The notes under the pieces are model-generated. The model did no database searches and had not been told where the DNA came from. It worked only from the letters and a program-made list of their open reading frames with translations. A program made the translations under genes and the position numbers. Below are positions 1 to 7,813 of a DNA stretch of 64,000 bases, in pieces (position 1 is the first letter of the stretch; every line of letters begins with the position of its first letter). The DNA comes from Dyadobacter linearis (GTDB taxonomy: Bacteria > Bacteroidota > Bacteroidia > Cytophagales > Spirosomataceae): the NCBI RefSeq assembly GCF_907165045.1, contig NZ_CAJRAU010000005.1, positions 124,001 through 188,000 on the forward strand. Reading direction: 5' to 3'.

Positions 1-78
1 CGAAGTTCTGATGAGAGTTGCCAGCACAAGACTTGCGGCCAGGATCAGTGCTTTTTTGGTTTGGTTAAATTTTCTCAT
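1..78 (-). CDS. N-terminal fragment of a secreted or membrane protein (cut by window edge)
   Basis: Reading leftwards from an ATG whose complement ends at 78, an open frame runs off the window after 26 residues. The visible part begins MRKFNQTKK and continues into a hydrophobic stretch (ALILAASLVLATLI), which is the shape of a Sec signal peptide or N-terminal membrane anchor. Nothing more can be said about function because the mature protein lies outside the window. It is co-directional with purM, with the purM terminator in between, so it is probably a separate transcription unit. Confidence 0.5.
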   Translation of the reverse strand, partial: MRKFNQTKKALILAASLVLATLIRTS

Positions 79-179
79 AATCAACTGGTTTGATTGAAAA
101 ACTCCTTAACACTACTTCTACTTATACCAGAGCTTGTTCTACAATTTCTATGCCTTTGAGATTTATATCGAGCACAAAA

Positions 180-212
180 AAAGACCTCCTGAACGAGTGT
201 CAGAAGGTCTTA
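180..212 (-). terminator. Intrinsic terminator after purM
   Basis: On the minus strand a stem made of AGACCTTCTGA and its imperfect complement (182-210) is followed by a run of T residues (A-tract at 175-181 on the plus strand). It lies about 20 bases beyond the purM stop codon. Confidence 0.75.
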
Positions 213-229
213 CATGCTGATTATTGATT

Positions 230-1396
230 TCAGTAAATGAATGTACCGAATTCGCTCTTGATCGTAAGCTTCTTTTCCGGTGCCTCTTCCACCCTTCCTA
301 CCACCTGCGCCGCAATTCCAAACGACTCGGCGGTAGCAATAGCTTGTGCTGCAAACTCCTCAGGAAGGTAAATTTCAAGCCTGTGCCCCATATTGAAAAC
401 CTTGTACATTTCCTCCCAGCTGGTGCCGCTTTCTTCCCGTATCATTTTGAAAAGTGGGGGAATGGGGAGCAGATTATCTTTGATAATGTGAAGGTTATCA
501 ACGAAATGTAGAATTTTCGTTTGTGCGCCGCCGCTGCAATGTACCATGCCATGAATGTGTGGCCTGATATCATCAAGCAAAGCCTTCGCCAGCGGAGCGT
601 AAGTTCTGGTTGGGGACAATATAAGCTGGCCGACATTCAGAGGAGTACCTTCCACAGCGTCTGTCAGATTTTTGCTGCCACTGTAAATCAGATCTTCGTT
701 TACTTCAGGGTCGAAGCTTTCGGTATATTTTTTGAGGTATTTACCTAAAATATCATGTCTGGCGGACGTAAGTCCATTGCTGCCCATTCCACCATTATAC
801 TGCGTTTCATACGTCGCCTGTCCGTAAGAAGCAAACCCAACGATCACATCTCCCGGCTGAATATTCGCATTATCCACCACTTCCGAGCGCTTCATCCGGG
901 CGATTACAGTGCTATTCACAGTGACCGTTCTTACCAGATCGCCTACATCGGCAGTTTCGCCGCCTGTACTGTAAATTTCCACACCGTAACTGCGCAGCAT
1001 TTCGAGCACCTCTTCGGCACCATTTATGATCTCTGCGATCACCTCCCCTGGAATACGATTTTTGTTCCGGTCGATCGTCGAAGAATACAGCATTGGACCG
1101 GTCGCTCCTACGCAAAGCAGGTCGTCGGTGTTCATTACGATAGCATCCTGCGCAATACCTTTCCAAACCGAAATATCGCCGGTTTCCTTCCAGTACAGAT
1201 AAGCGAGGGAAGTTTTGGTACCGGCGCCGTCAGCGTGCATGATGGTGCAATAGTCGGGATCGCCAGCGAGGGTATCGGGGACAATCTTGCAAAAAGCCTT
1301 TGGAAAAATGCCTTTGTCTATCTTTTCAATGGCCTTGTGCACATCTTCTTTCGAAGCCGAGACGCCGCGCTGGAGATATCGGTCGGTAGTATTCAT
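230..1396 (-). CDS. purM: Phosphoribosylformylglycinamidine cyclo-ligase (AIR synthase)
   Basis: Catalyses the ATP-dependent ring closure of FGAM to aminoimidazole ribonucleotide in cytoplasmic de novo purine synthesis. The protein begins MNTTDRYLQRGVSASKEDVH and carries the PurM-type segments HADGAGTKTSLAY and MNTDDLLCVGA, then GGETADVGD in the middle of the chain; the C-terminal AIRS_C region follows. About 388 residues from the chosen ATG, which fits the Bacteroidota form and is longer than the E. coli enzyme. In-frame ATGs at 1408 and 1438 are possible, but family similarity starts at the 1396 ATG. It is monocistronic here, with a TAnnTTTG element upstream and a terminator downstream. Confidence 0.93.
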   Translation of the reverse strand: MNTTDRYLQRGVSASKEDVHKAIEKIDKGIFPKAFCKIVPDTLAGDPDYCTIMHADGAGTKTSLAYLYWKETGDISVWKGIAQDAIVMNTDDLLCVGATGPMLYSSTIDRNKNRIPGEVIAEIINGAEEVLEMLRSYGVEIYSTGGETADVGDLVRTVTVNSTVIARMKRSEVVDNANIQPGDVIVGFASYGQATYETQYNGGMGSNGLTSARHDILGKYLKKYTESFDPEVNEDLIYSGSKNLTDAVEGTPLNVGQLILSPTRTYAPLAKALLDDIRPHIHGMVHCSGGAQTKILHFVDNLHIIKDNLLPIPPLFKMIREESGTSWEEMYKVFNMGHRLEIYLPEEFAAQAIATAESFGIAAQVVGRVEEAPEKKLTIKSEFGTFIY

Positions 1397-1435
1397 CTGG
1401 GTATTCATTAAAATCGGACAGTTCCTAAACAGCCA

Positions 1436-1443
1436 CAAAAGTA
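1436..1443 (-). promoter_or_regulatory. Candidate -7 element (TACTTTTG) for purM
   Basis: TACTTTTG on the minus strand matches the Bacteroidota sigma-A -7 consensus TAnnTTTG and lies about 40 bases upstream of the purM ATG. No convincing -33 TTG is visible at the expected spacing, so support is partial. Confidence 0.4.
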
Positions 1444-1650
1444 GGCAAAAAGGCTTTTAAAGCTTTACTTTAATGAGGCAGCGCTTACTGCATTGGAATC
1501 AACATGTTACAGAATATATCTAAAATTTAGTATAAAATAGAATTAGGATACTTAAAAAGTTCGTTTTAGTTTTACGTTATACCGTTTTCAATTTGAAAAA
1601 CCGTAGAATCTATTGTTTGAGAGTTCAAGAGTGCCAATCTCCTACCCTTC

Positions 1651-2154
1651 ATGACATTTGCCAAGCGTTTTGTTTTTGTAATTGGCGGTTTATTTTTCCT
1701 AAATGCAGCCAGTCAGCCAGCCTATTCCAGAGAACTGACTTCCAAAGAAGCAGCTACTGATTCTACCGGTAATATTGAATCTTTGGTAAATTTTGCTGTT
1801 AAGCATTTACATATCCCCTACCGCTCCGGCGGCACTTCCAAGAAAGGCTTCGACTGTTCCGGATTTGTCAGATATTGCTTTGATAAGCTGGACATTGCAT
1901 TGCCGCATTCCAGCGCCGCGCAGGCCAAACACGGTGAAACCATCGAATTGGATAATGCACGTCCGGGCGACCTTATATTCTTTAAAGGAGAAAGCACGAA
2001 AAGCAAAAATATCGGGCACGTCGGGATCATCACCGAGGTAGCGCCAGGCTACGTAAAATTTATCCATTCCGCATTCAAAGGCGGCATCCGGTATGACCTG
2101 CTGAATGCATCCTACTACGAAAAACGCTTCGTCGCGATTAAAAGGCTATTTTAA
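1651..2154 (+). CDS. Secreted NlpC/P60 family peptidoglycan endopeptidase
   Basis: A 167-residue protein with an N-terminal signal peptide (hydrophobic 6-20, cleavage probably near AYS-RE). The rest is one NlpC/P60 domain. The catalytic Cys69 lies in FDCSGF, His123 in GHVGI and the third polar residue is probably His139 in FIHSA. Such enzymes cut the D-Glu/diaminopimelate bond or related stem-peptide bonds in the periplasm during wall turnover. There are no SH3 or LysM domains, so cell-wall targeting is not visible. The gene stands alone between purM (opposite strand) and a REP cluster that begins 33 bases after its stop. Confidence 0.9.
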   Translation: MTFAKRFVFVIGGLFFLNAASQPAYSRELTSKEAATDSTGNIESLVNFAVKHLHIPYRSGGTSKKGFDCSGFVRYCFDKLDIALPHSSAAQAKHGETIELDNARPGDLIFFKGESTKSKNIGHVGIITEVAPGYVKFIHSAFKGGIRYDLLNASYYEKRFVAIKRLF

Positions 2155-2187
2155 ATTCATTTTATTATTTTCCTTTTTTTCCTTTTT

Positions 2188-2270
2188 CCGTTCACTGAAG
2201 TGAACGGCTATTGATTTTTGGGGCTGATCGTGATTGATGCCAATCAATGCCTGTCGACCTCAGCCGACGG
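2188..2270. repeat. REP pair 1 (REPIN-like) beside RAYT
   Basis: Two 20-base imperfect palindromes in inverted orientation. The left one, CCGTTCACTGAAGTGAACGG (2188-2207), is followed by CTATTGATTTTTGGGGCT. After a spacer ending CAATCAATGC comes a right palindrome (about 2251-2270) ending CAGCCGACGG. The right palindrome has mismatches in its stem. This is the first of three units before the RAYT gene. Confidence 0.85.
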
Positions 2271-2334
2271 ATCCTTATATTCTTCGGATTTATCTTTCTT
2301 GAATAATTTGCAACAGCCGGCTATTCCAATCTTT

Positions 2335-2414
2335 CCGTTCACTGGAGTGAACGGCTATTGATTCGGGGCTTTCATGACTAATGCCAATCAATACCCGCCG
2401 ACTTCAGTCGACGG
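2335..2414. repeat. REP pair 2 (REPIN-like) beside RAYT
   Basis: Left palindrome CCGTTCACTGGAGTGAACGG (2335-2354) and right palindrome CCGCCGACTTCAGTCGACGG (2395-2414), separated by a spacer containing TTGATTCGGGGCT and CAATCAAT. The linker before it (2311-2333) recurs exactly before pair 3 (2465-2487), so the repeated unit is about 150 bases and includes linker as well as palindromes. Confidence 0.85.
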
Positions 2415-2490
2415 ATCGTCATATTTTTCGGATTTATTTAATTTATTTTTTCTTGATTATTCCGCAACAGCCGGCTATTCCAATCTTTTT

Positions 2491-2570
2491 CCGTTCACTG
2501 AAGTGAACGGCTATTGATTTTTGGGCTCTCATGACTAGCGCAATCAATGCGCGTCGACTTCAGTTGATGG
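2491..2570. repeat. REP pair 3 (REPIN-like), overlapping the RAYT 3' end
   Basis: Left palindrome CCGTTCACTGAAGTGAACGG (2491-2510) and right palindrome GCGTCGACTTCAGTTGATGG (2551-2570). The right half lies inside the end of the RAYT coding sequence, so the last residues of the transposase (PSTEVDAH) and its stop codon are written by REP sequence. Confidence 0.85.
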
Positions 2571-3008
2571 ATCCTTCCAATTTACTTGCGGCCAATTATT
2601 TTTCTTTGCGAAAGCGTTTATCTCTTCCTTGAACGTCTTTGTCGCGTGGTGGGCTTCCTGGTTGATAATATAATGACGGACGCGCTCTACGTGCCGCTCG
2701 CTTACGCTTGCAGCCCAGTAATCGTCCTGCCAAACGAACTTGTTCTTTGTCAGCTTATTCTGGTTGATCCAGCACGAAGACTCTCCTTTAATCTGCTGCA
2801 CAATCTTACTTAATGATTGCTCGCGGCCTAAAGATATCAGACAATGTGCATGGTCTTTATAGCCATTCACGAAGTCCACTTGAATACCTTTTGAAATCGC
2901 ATTTTGTTTCATGTGGAAGAAAACCTTCAATCGAATAGCGTCATTGAGAAAAGGGTAGCGGTGTTTGGTCGCGAAAACGACGTGAACCCAAATATTTGTC
3001 CAGCTCAT
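2544..3008 (-). CDS. REP-associated tyrosine transposase (RAYT), Y1/IS200-like
   Basis: A 154-residue single-domain Y1 transposase. The HUH metal-binding motif is HAH at 53-55 (KDHAHCLIS), and the catalytic tyrosine is probably Tyr113 in RHYIINQEAHH. The segment FVWQDDYWAASVS (91-103) is the conserved W-Q-Y-SVS block of this family. Members nick single-stranded DNA at structured REP palindromes and are thought to mobilise or maintain REPs. The ATG at 3008 is chosen because similarity begins MSWTNIWVHVVFATK; the frame stays open to 3149, but that extension is encoded partly by a REP palindrome. No IS ends or target duplication were found. REP pairs flank it on both sides. Confidence 0.88.
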   Translation of the reverse strand: MSWTNIWVHVVFATKHRYPFLNDAIRLKVFFHMKQNAISKGIQVDFVNGYKDHAHCLISLGREQSLSKIVQQIKGESSCWINQNKLTKNKFVWQDDYWAASVSERHVERVRHYIINQEAHHATKTFKEEINAFAKKNNWPQVNWKDPSTEVDAH

Positions 3009-3090
3009 ATAATAAAGGTTAAATCGTTTAGACGATAAACCTTTCCATAAGTAACAGCCAACAGTATTCAAAAGACACTGAAATAAATTT

Positions 3091-3110
3091 CCGTCAACTT
3101 CAGTTGACGG
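3091..3110. repeat. Single REP palindrome upstream of RAYT
   Basis: CCGTCAACTTCAGTTGACGG has perfect 9-base arms around TC. It lies about 80 bases upstream of the RAYT start and mirrors the right-hand palindromes downstream of the gene, so the transposase gene is bracketed by REPs. Confidence 0.85.
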
Positions 3111-3189
3111 AATAAGGGTTATAAACGTGATTGCGCGTAAATTTGACACTTTGAATGCTTCTTCATTAAATCACTAACAGCCGCACATT

Positions 3190-4524
3190 TTGAAACTCTG
3201 GCAAAAAGAAAATACTGTTACTTCCGAGAAAATCGAACGTTTCACGGTTGGGAAGGACCGCGAAATGGACTTGCACCTGGCCGAATTTGATGTACTGGGT
3301 AATATAGCCCACGCTACCATGCTCGCGACAATCGGTCTGCTTACTTCCGATGACCTGAAAGCATTGACAGAAGAACTGAAAAGCATTTATGCACAGGTTC
3401 AAAAAGGGGAGTTTGTGATTGAGGATGGCGTGGAAGATGTGCATTCGCAGGTAGAGCTGCTTTTGACCCGAAAACTCGGAGATACCGGCAAAAAGATCCA
3501 TAGCGGCCGCTCGCGAAACGACCAGGTTCTGGTGGATATGAAGCTCTACACGCGCGCCCGCCTGTTTGATGTGGCGACTGCGACCGAAAAGCTTTTTAAT
3601 GTATTGGCGTCCAAATCCGAGGAGCATAAAAACGATCTGCTGCCTGGTTATACGCATTTGCAAATTGCAATGCCCTCTTCGTTCGGACTTTGGTTTGGGG
3701 CTTATGCAGAGGCTTTAATTGACGACATCATACAGATAAATGCGGCTTACCGGCTCGCAAACCGCAATCCCCTGGGCTCCGGGGCGGGCTACGGATCGTC
3801 TTTCCCACTTAACAGGCAATTGACAACTGATTTACTCGCTTTTGAAGGAATGCACCATAATGTAGTATATGCGCAAATGAGCCGCGGACGTACCGAACAG
3901 GCGGCTTTGACCGCCATTTCGTCGCTCGCGGCGACGGTATCCCGACTTGCGATGGACGTTTGTCTTTACAACAGCCAGAATTTTAGCTTCATAATTTTAC
4001 CCGACGACCTTACGACCGGCAGCAGCATTATGCCGCACAAGAAAAACCCGGACGTAGCAGAGTTGCTTCGCGCGAAAACAAACCGCATGAAGGCGCTGCC
4101 CATGGAGATAACAATGGTTTTAAGCAACCTGCCTTCCGGTTACCATCGGGACATGCAGTTATTGAAAGAGATTTTAATGCCTGCTTTTGATGAAATACTG
4201 GACTGTCTGGATATCGCTGCTTTTATGCTGGAAAACATGAAAGTGAAGCAGGATTTGCTTGAAGACCCTAAATATGATCTGCTGTTTAGTGTGGAGCGCG
4301 TGAATGAGCTGGTGATCAACGGGGTGCCTTTCCGCGACGCTTATCGTCAGGCCGGGGCGGAGATCGCGGACGGAACTTATGTTGCACCACGTGATTTAAA
4401 ACACACCCACGAGGGTAGTATTGGCAATTTGCAAACTGCGGAAATCAGCGCGAGAATGCAGCAAGAACTGGCTGCATTTGGTTACGAAAAAGTACAGCGC
4501 GCCCTTGACAAACTGATAAGCTGA
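3190..4524 (+). CDS. argH: Argininosuccinate lyase
   Basis: Splits argininosuccinate into arginine and fumarate, the last step of arginine synthesis. The fumarase/aspartase signature GSSIMPHKKNPD spans about residues 277-288 and includes the mobile serine loop. HSGRSRNDQV near residue 104 and GYTHLQ near 154 are further family blocks. Length 444 residues. The start is TTG: the family N-terminus (KLWQK...FTVGKDRE) begins exactly there and the next ATG would remove 25 conserved residues. The FG-GAP gene follows after only 7 bases, so the two are probably co-transcribed. argB lies 7 kb away on the opposite strand. Confidence 0.94.
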   Translation: MKLWQKENTVTSEKIERFTVGKDREMDLHLAEFDVLGNIAHATMLATIGLLTSDDLKALTEELKSIYAQVQKGEFVIEDGVEDVHSQVELLLTRKLGDTGKKIHSGRSRNDQVLVDMKLYTRARLFDVATATEKLFNVLASKSEEHKNDLLPGYTHLQIAMPSSFGLWFGAYAEALIDDIIQINAAYRLANRNPLGSGAGYGSSFPLNRQLTTDLLAFEGMHHNVVYAQMSRGRTEQAALTAISSLAATVSRLAMDVCLYNSQNFSFIILPDDLTTGSSIMPHKKNPDVAELLRAKTNRMKALPMEITMVLSNLPSGYHRDMQLLKEILMPAFDEILDCLDIAAFMLENMKVKQDLLEDPKYDLLFSVERVNELVINGVPFRDAYRQAGAEIADGTYVAPRDLKHTHEGSIGNLQTAEISARMQQELAAFGYEKVQRALDKLIS

Positions 4525-4531
4525 CAATCAA

Positions 4532-6103
4532 ATGCTCACTCCAAAGAAGGGATTGCTTGTTTCGTTCTTTATCTGGAGTGGCTGTTTGTGGGTAAATATA
4601 GCCGGGAACATGCCGGTTGCAGAGCCTGTGCTTTTCACTCAGAAATTGCAAGCCGACTCGGTTGCCGAGGGAAAGTTACTGGCAAAAGACTATTGCCAGC
4701 GCTGCCACCTTTTCCCCGAACCTGCATTACTGGACAAGAATACCTGGGTTACGAGCGTGCTGCCCAATATGGGCGAGCGGCTAGGACTGCGTTTTCCTGG
4801 GCGGGACCCGCTTGCGGATCTGATCCCCGAGGAAGAAAAAGTGATCCGGCAACTTAATATATACCCGGAAACGGCGCTGATCTCAGAAGCTGACTGGCAA
4901 AAGATCGTCGCCTATTACCGCCACGAGGCGCCGGATGTGCCCGTTCCACAAACGGGTACAAGTCCTGTTTCTGACTCACTTCCGCTTTTTTCAGGACAAC
5001 ATTTCAGTGTGGCCGATATTGCTGCACCGAAAACTACACTGCTCAAATTCGACCCGGGCACTTCGCAACTATATGTCGGAGATGATCAGAATGCATTGTT
5101 TGTACTTGACAGTGCATTTCAACTGAAAGAAAACTTCTGGATCGACTCCGCGCCTACTGATATTGATTTTCCTAAAAATGCACCGCCGCGGCTTTTGACG
5201 ATCGGCGTTTTTAAGCCTTCTGATCAGCGAATAGGCAGGTTAATGTCCGTTTCGAAGACAGCCGCCAGCGGGCAGAATATGGTTAACATTCAGAATCTGC
5301 CAAGGCCTGTACAGTTTACTGCCGGAGATTTGAATATGGACGGAAAAGCCGACGCGCTGATCTCCGGTTTTGGGAACCATAGTGGCAAACTGTTCTGGCT
5401 GGACGATTTTCAATCAGATAAAGAACACATTCTGAAAGAACTGCCCGGCGCCCGCAAAACGGAAATATTTGATTTTAACAAAGATAAAAAACCCGACGTG
5501 ATTGCCTTGATGGCGCAGGCGAGAGAAGAAATCTCTATTTTCTATAACCTTGGAAACGGGAAGTTTAAAGAAAAGGTATTGCTCCAATTTCCACCCTCTT
5601 ATGGAATGGCGTATTTCGAACTCGTAGATTTTAACAAAGACGGATTTCAGGATATTTTGTTGACAAACGGGGATAACTGGGACCTTTCGCCGGTTGAGAA
5701 AAACTACCACGGCGTCAGGCTTTATCTCAATGACGGAAAGGACAACTTCAAGCTAGCCTGGTTTTATCCGCTTCACGGCGCGAGTAAGGCGATAGCAAGG
5801 GATTTTGACCAGGACGGCGATCTGGATATTGCGGCAACTTCATTTTACAGTGACCTGAATAATCCTGCACACGGATTCATATATCTCTCCAACGAGGGTA
5901 AAATGACCCTTAAAGCACATTCATCTCCACTGGCAGGCGCGGGTAAGTGGTTGACCATGGAAGCAGCCGATTTTGACAAGGACGGGGATATTGATATTGT
6001 ACTCGGCTCCTATTTTCATACGATCGGTGAAATGACCGCATTGATGGCCCGCGGCACGATGTCGTTTCCGCAGCTACTGGTTTTAACCAACCGAAAGAAA
6101 TAA
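4532..6103 (+). CDS. Exported FG-GAP/VCBS repeat protein with a CxxCH haem motif
   Basis: A 523-residue protein starting 7 bases after argH. The N-terminus is a hydrophobic export signal (about 8-25) with a Cys at 18 in an atypical lipobox. Residues 55-59 read CQRCH, the CxxCH haem c motif, followed by LFPEPALLDK, the form seen in cytochrome c-like domains fused to FG-GAP repeats. From about residue 265 there are several calcium-binding-type repeats of the form D-x-N/D-x-D-G-x-x-D-I (nucleotides about 5329, 5470, 5630, 5805 and 5970), predicted to form a beta-propeller. Function is unknown; an envelope redox or binding role is inference. No enzymatic motif was found. Confidence 0.75.
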   Translation: MLTPKKGLLVSFFIWSGCLWVNIAGNMPVAEPVLFTQKLQADSVAEGKLLAKDYCQRCHLFPEPALLDKNTWVTSVLPNMGERLGLRFPGRDPLADLIPEEEKVIRQLNIYPETALISEADWQKIVAYYRHEAPDVPVPQTGTSPVSDSLPLFSGQHFSVADIAAPKTTLLKFDPGTSQLYVGDDQNALFVLDSAFQLKENFWIDSAPTDIDFPKNAPPRLLTIGVFKPSDQRIGRLMSVSKTAASGQNMVNIQNLPRPVQFTAGDLNMDGKADALISGFGNHSGKLFWLDDFQSDKEHILKELPGARKTEIFDFNKDKKPDVIALMAQAREEISIFYNLGNGKFKEKVLLQFPPSYGMAYFELVDFNKDGFQDILLTNGDNWDLSPVEKNYHGVRLYLNDGKDNFKLAWFYPLHGASKAIARDFDQDGDLDIAATSFYSDLNNPAHGFIYLSNEGKMTLKAHSSPLAGAGKWLTMEAADFDKDGDIDIVLGSYFHTIGEMTALMARGTMSFPQLLVLTNRKK

Positions 6104-6119
6104 TTCGCCCATCAAAAAA

Positions 6120-6150
6120 AGAGGCAAACCAAACGGTCTGCCTCTTTTTG
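6120..6150. terminator. Bidirectional terminator between the FG-GAP gene and susD
   Basis: The stem AGAGGCAAACC / GGTCTGCCTCT (6120-6145) has an A-run before it and a T-run after it, so it can end both the plus-strand argH operon and the minus-strand SusC/SusD operon. Confidence 0.8.
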
Positions 6151-6188
6151 CATTCTAACTAAATCTATTCTTTTTAATTCAGGTACTA

Positions 6189-7799
6189 CTATTTAACGTC
6201 CCAGAAAATCCGCTGAGTCAATTTATCACTGTCTCTCACAGAAGCGTAGTTTTCAGGATTGTAAGTAACCTCATTACCAGGGTAGTTCCATCTTACAGGA
6301 GGCGTAGTCTGGTTATTTGCATTGTCAGTCTGGAATTGCAGGGTCGGCATATCCAACCTGCGTACTTCCGCCCAGTTTTCGTAAGCCTGAACCAGGTTGA
6401 AATGCAACCATTTCTGAGTTGCGATCAGGCTTAATTTTGCAGCCGGAGTACCCGCAGCTGTCCAGTTTACGCCATTTCCTGCGATGTAAGCAGTGATAGA
6501 AGCGTCGGTTGCGGGAGTAGGAATAGTCGCGTTGGTAATACCTTGCGCATTGGTGATAGCCAGGATCGAATTGTAGAACTTCACGGATTGCGAAATTGCT
6601 GTTTCATAAGCAGTTTTTGCCATCGCGTCGTTTCCTGCATTCAGATAGTATTCTGCTTTGATCAGATTTACCTGTGCTGCATTGATGATCACACCAGGGA
6701 AAAACTGGTTGTGGCTCAATGTGAAACGGTTGTAGATCGCTACAAGTCCAGCTTGATATTGAGCAGTCTGCACCGCATTGGTTGCCTGCGGGTCCATACC
6801 TGCATACACACCTTTTGCATTCTGACCTGGCTCAAAAACAATTTTCAAACGTGGATCTGCATTTGCGTTCATGTGGTCGATTATTTTCTTACCAGCTGTG
6901 TTACCAAACCAGTCACCACCGCCGGAAGCAATACCATCCTGAAATCCTTTTGAGTTGATATCAGTATTGACATCAAAAACATTGATCTGGATATTCTGAT
7001 CATTAGTTTCCACGATCGGGAAAGTGGCAGTGTTACCCAGGATCTCTCCCATTTCGGTAGTAGCTCTTGCCTTGAAATCAGGAGCAGCAGAAACACGGCT
7101 CAGCATGCGCAGACGAAGTGAGTTGCAATAACGCTTCCACATCGTCAGGTTTCCTTTGTTTACAAAATCAGAAGTCTGGAAAGATTTCTGATATCCTGCA
7201 TTCAGAGTAACTCCATTCAATTCCGTAGCAAGTGCCTTCAATTCATCCAGCATCAAAGTGTAGATCGACTCAGCTGAATCAAACTTGGCATTTGAAGACG
7301 CATAATCTCCATCCTTGGCACTCAGCATACCTGCTTCGGTGAAAGGAATCGCTCCAAAAAGGTCAACAACGCGTTGCGTGTAGTCGTACAGGTAGATCTT
7401 TGCGGTCATCATAAAGATCTTTTTGTTAGCCTGCTCTTCTTCCGATTTGCTTGCGTACACTTTTTCAAGTTCGCGGTACTGGGCAAGGGTATTATAGTAA
7501 TTAAACCAAAGGTCCTGTACACCCGCCGAGCCCGGCACATAGTTTCCTGACTCAAAAGGCCAGCCAACCGCCTGCGTGTAGCGGTTAAGGCTTGTGCGCA
7601 ACGTTACAAAGTAGTTTCCGTAGCCTGGCAGCACATATTCCCGGCTGGTATACATGATACCGGTATATTGCTTTTCGATGGTTGTTTCGGAAATTTTCGC
7701 AGGATCCGGATACCTTTCAGTAAACTCAGATTCGCTGCAGGACGCTGCTACCAGCATAAGTCCCGCCAATATGAATGATGATATTTTGTTCATTGTCAT
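6189..7799 (-). CDS. SusD/RagB-type nutrient-binding outer-membrane lipoprotein
   Basis: A 536-residue surface lipoprotein. The signal peptide ends in LVAASC, with lipidated Cys at position 21 counted from the upstream ATG (an ATG two codons later is equally possible). The rest is alpha-helical with tetratricopeptide-like content and the C-terminal blocks typical of SusD-like proteins (NWAEVRRLDMPTL and a terminal QRIFWDVK). It caps the SusC barrel encoded just upstream (14-base gap) and captures ligand for TonB-dependent uptake. No glycoside hydrolase, protease or regulator adjoins the pair, so the substrate cannot be read from context. Confidence 0.9.
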   Translation of the reverse strand: MTMNKISSFILAGLMLVAASCSESEFTERYPDPAKISETTIEKQYTGIMYTSREYVLPGYGNYFVTLRTSLNRYTQAVGWPFESGNYVPGSAGVQDLWFNYYNTLAQYRELEKVYASKSEEEQANKKIFMMTAKIYLYDYTQRVVDLFGAIPFTEAGMLSAKDGDYASSNAKFDSAESIYTLMLDELKALATELNGVTLNAGYQKSFQTSDFVNKGNLTMWKRYCNSLRLRMLSRVSAAPDFKARATTEMGEILGNTATFPIVETNDQNIQINVFDVNTDINSKGFQDGIASGGGDWFGNTAGKKIIDHMNANADPRLKIVFEPGQNAKGVYAGMDPQATNAVQTAQYQAGLVAIYNRFTLSHNQFFPGVIINAAQVNLIKAEYYLNAGNDAMAKTAYETAISQSVKFYNSILAITNAQGITNATIPTPATDASITAYIAGNGVNWTAAGTPAAKLSLIATQKWLHFNLVQAYENWAEVRRLDMPTLQFQTDNANNQTTPPVRWNYPGNEVTYNPENYASVRDSDKLTQRIFWDVK

Positions 7800-7813
7800 G
7801 ATCTTTTTAAAAA

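Noticed and set aside
755-1411. Long open frame on the plus strand opposite purM
   Set aside because: It lies wholly within purM on the other strand, and the purM reading is strongly supported by family motifs.
2544-3149. Longer RAYT starting at 3149
   Set aside because: The extra 47 residues cross a REP palindrome and have no family resemblance; conserved sequence starts at MSWTNIWVH.
3166-3663. Open frame opposite argH
   Set aside because: Antisense shadow of argH with no recognisable protein features.
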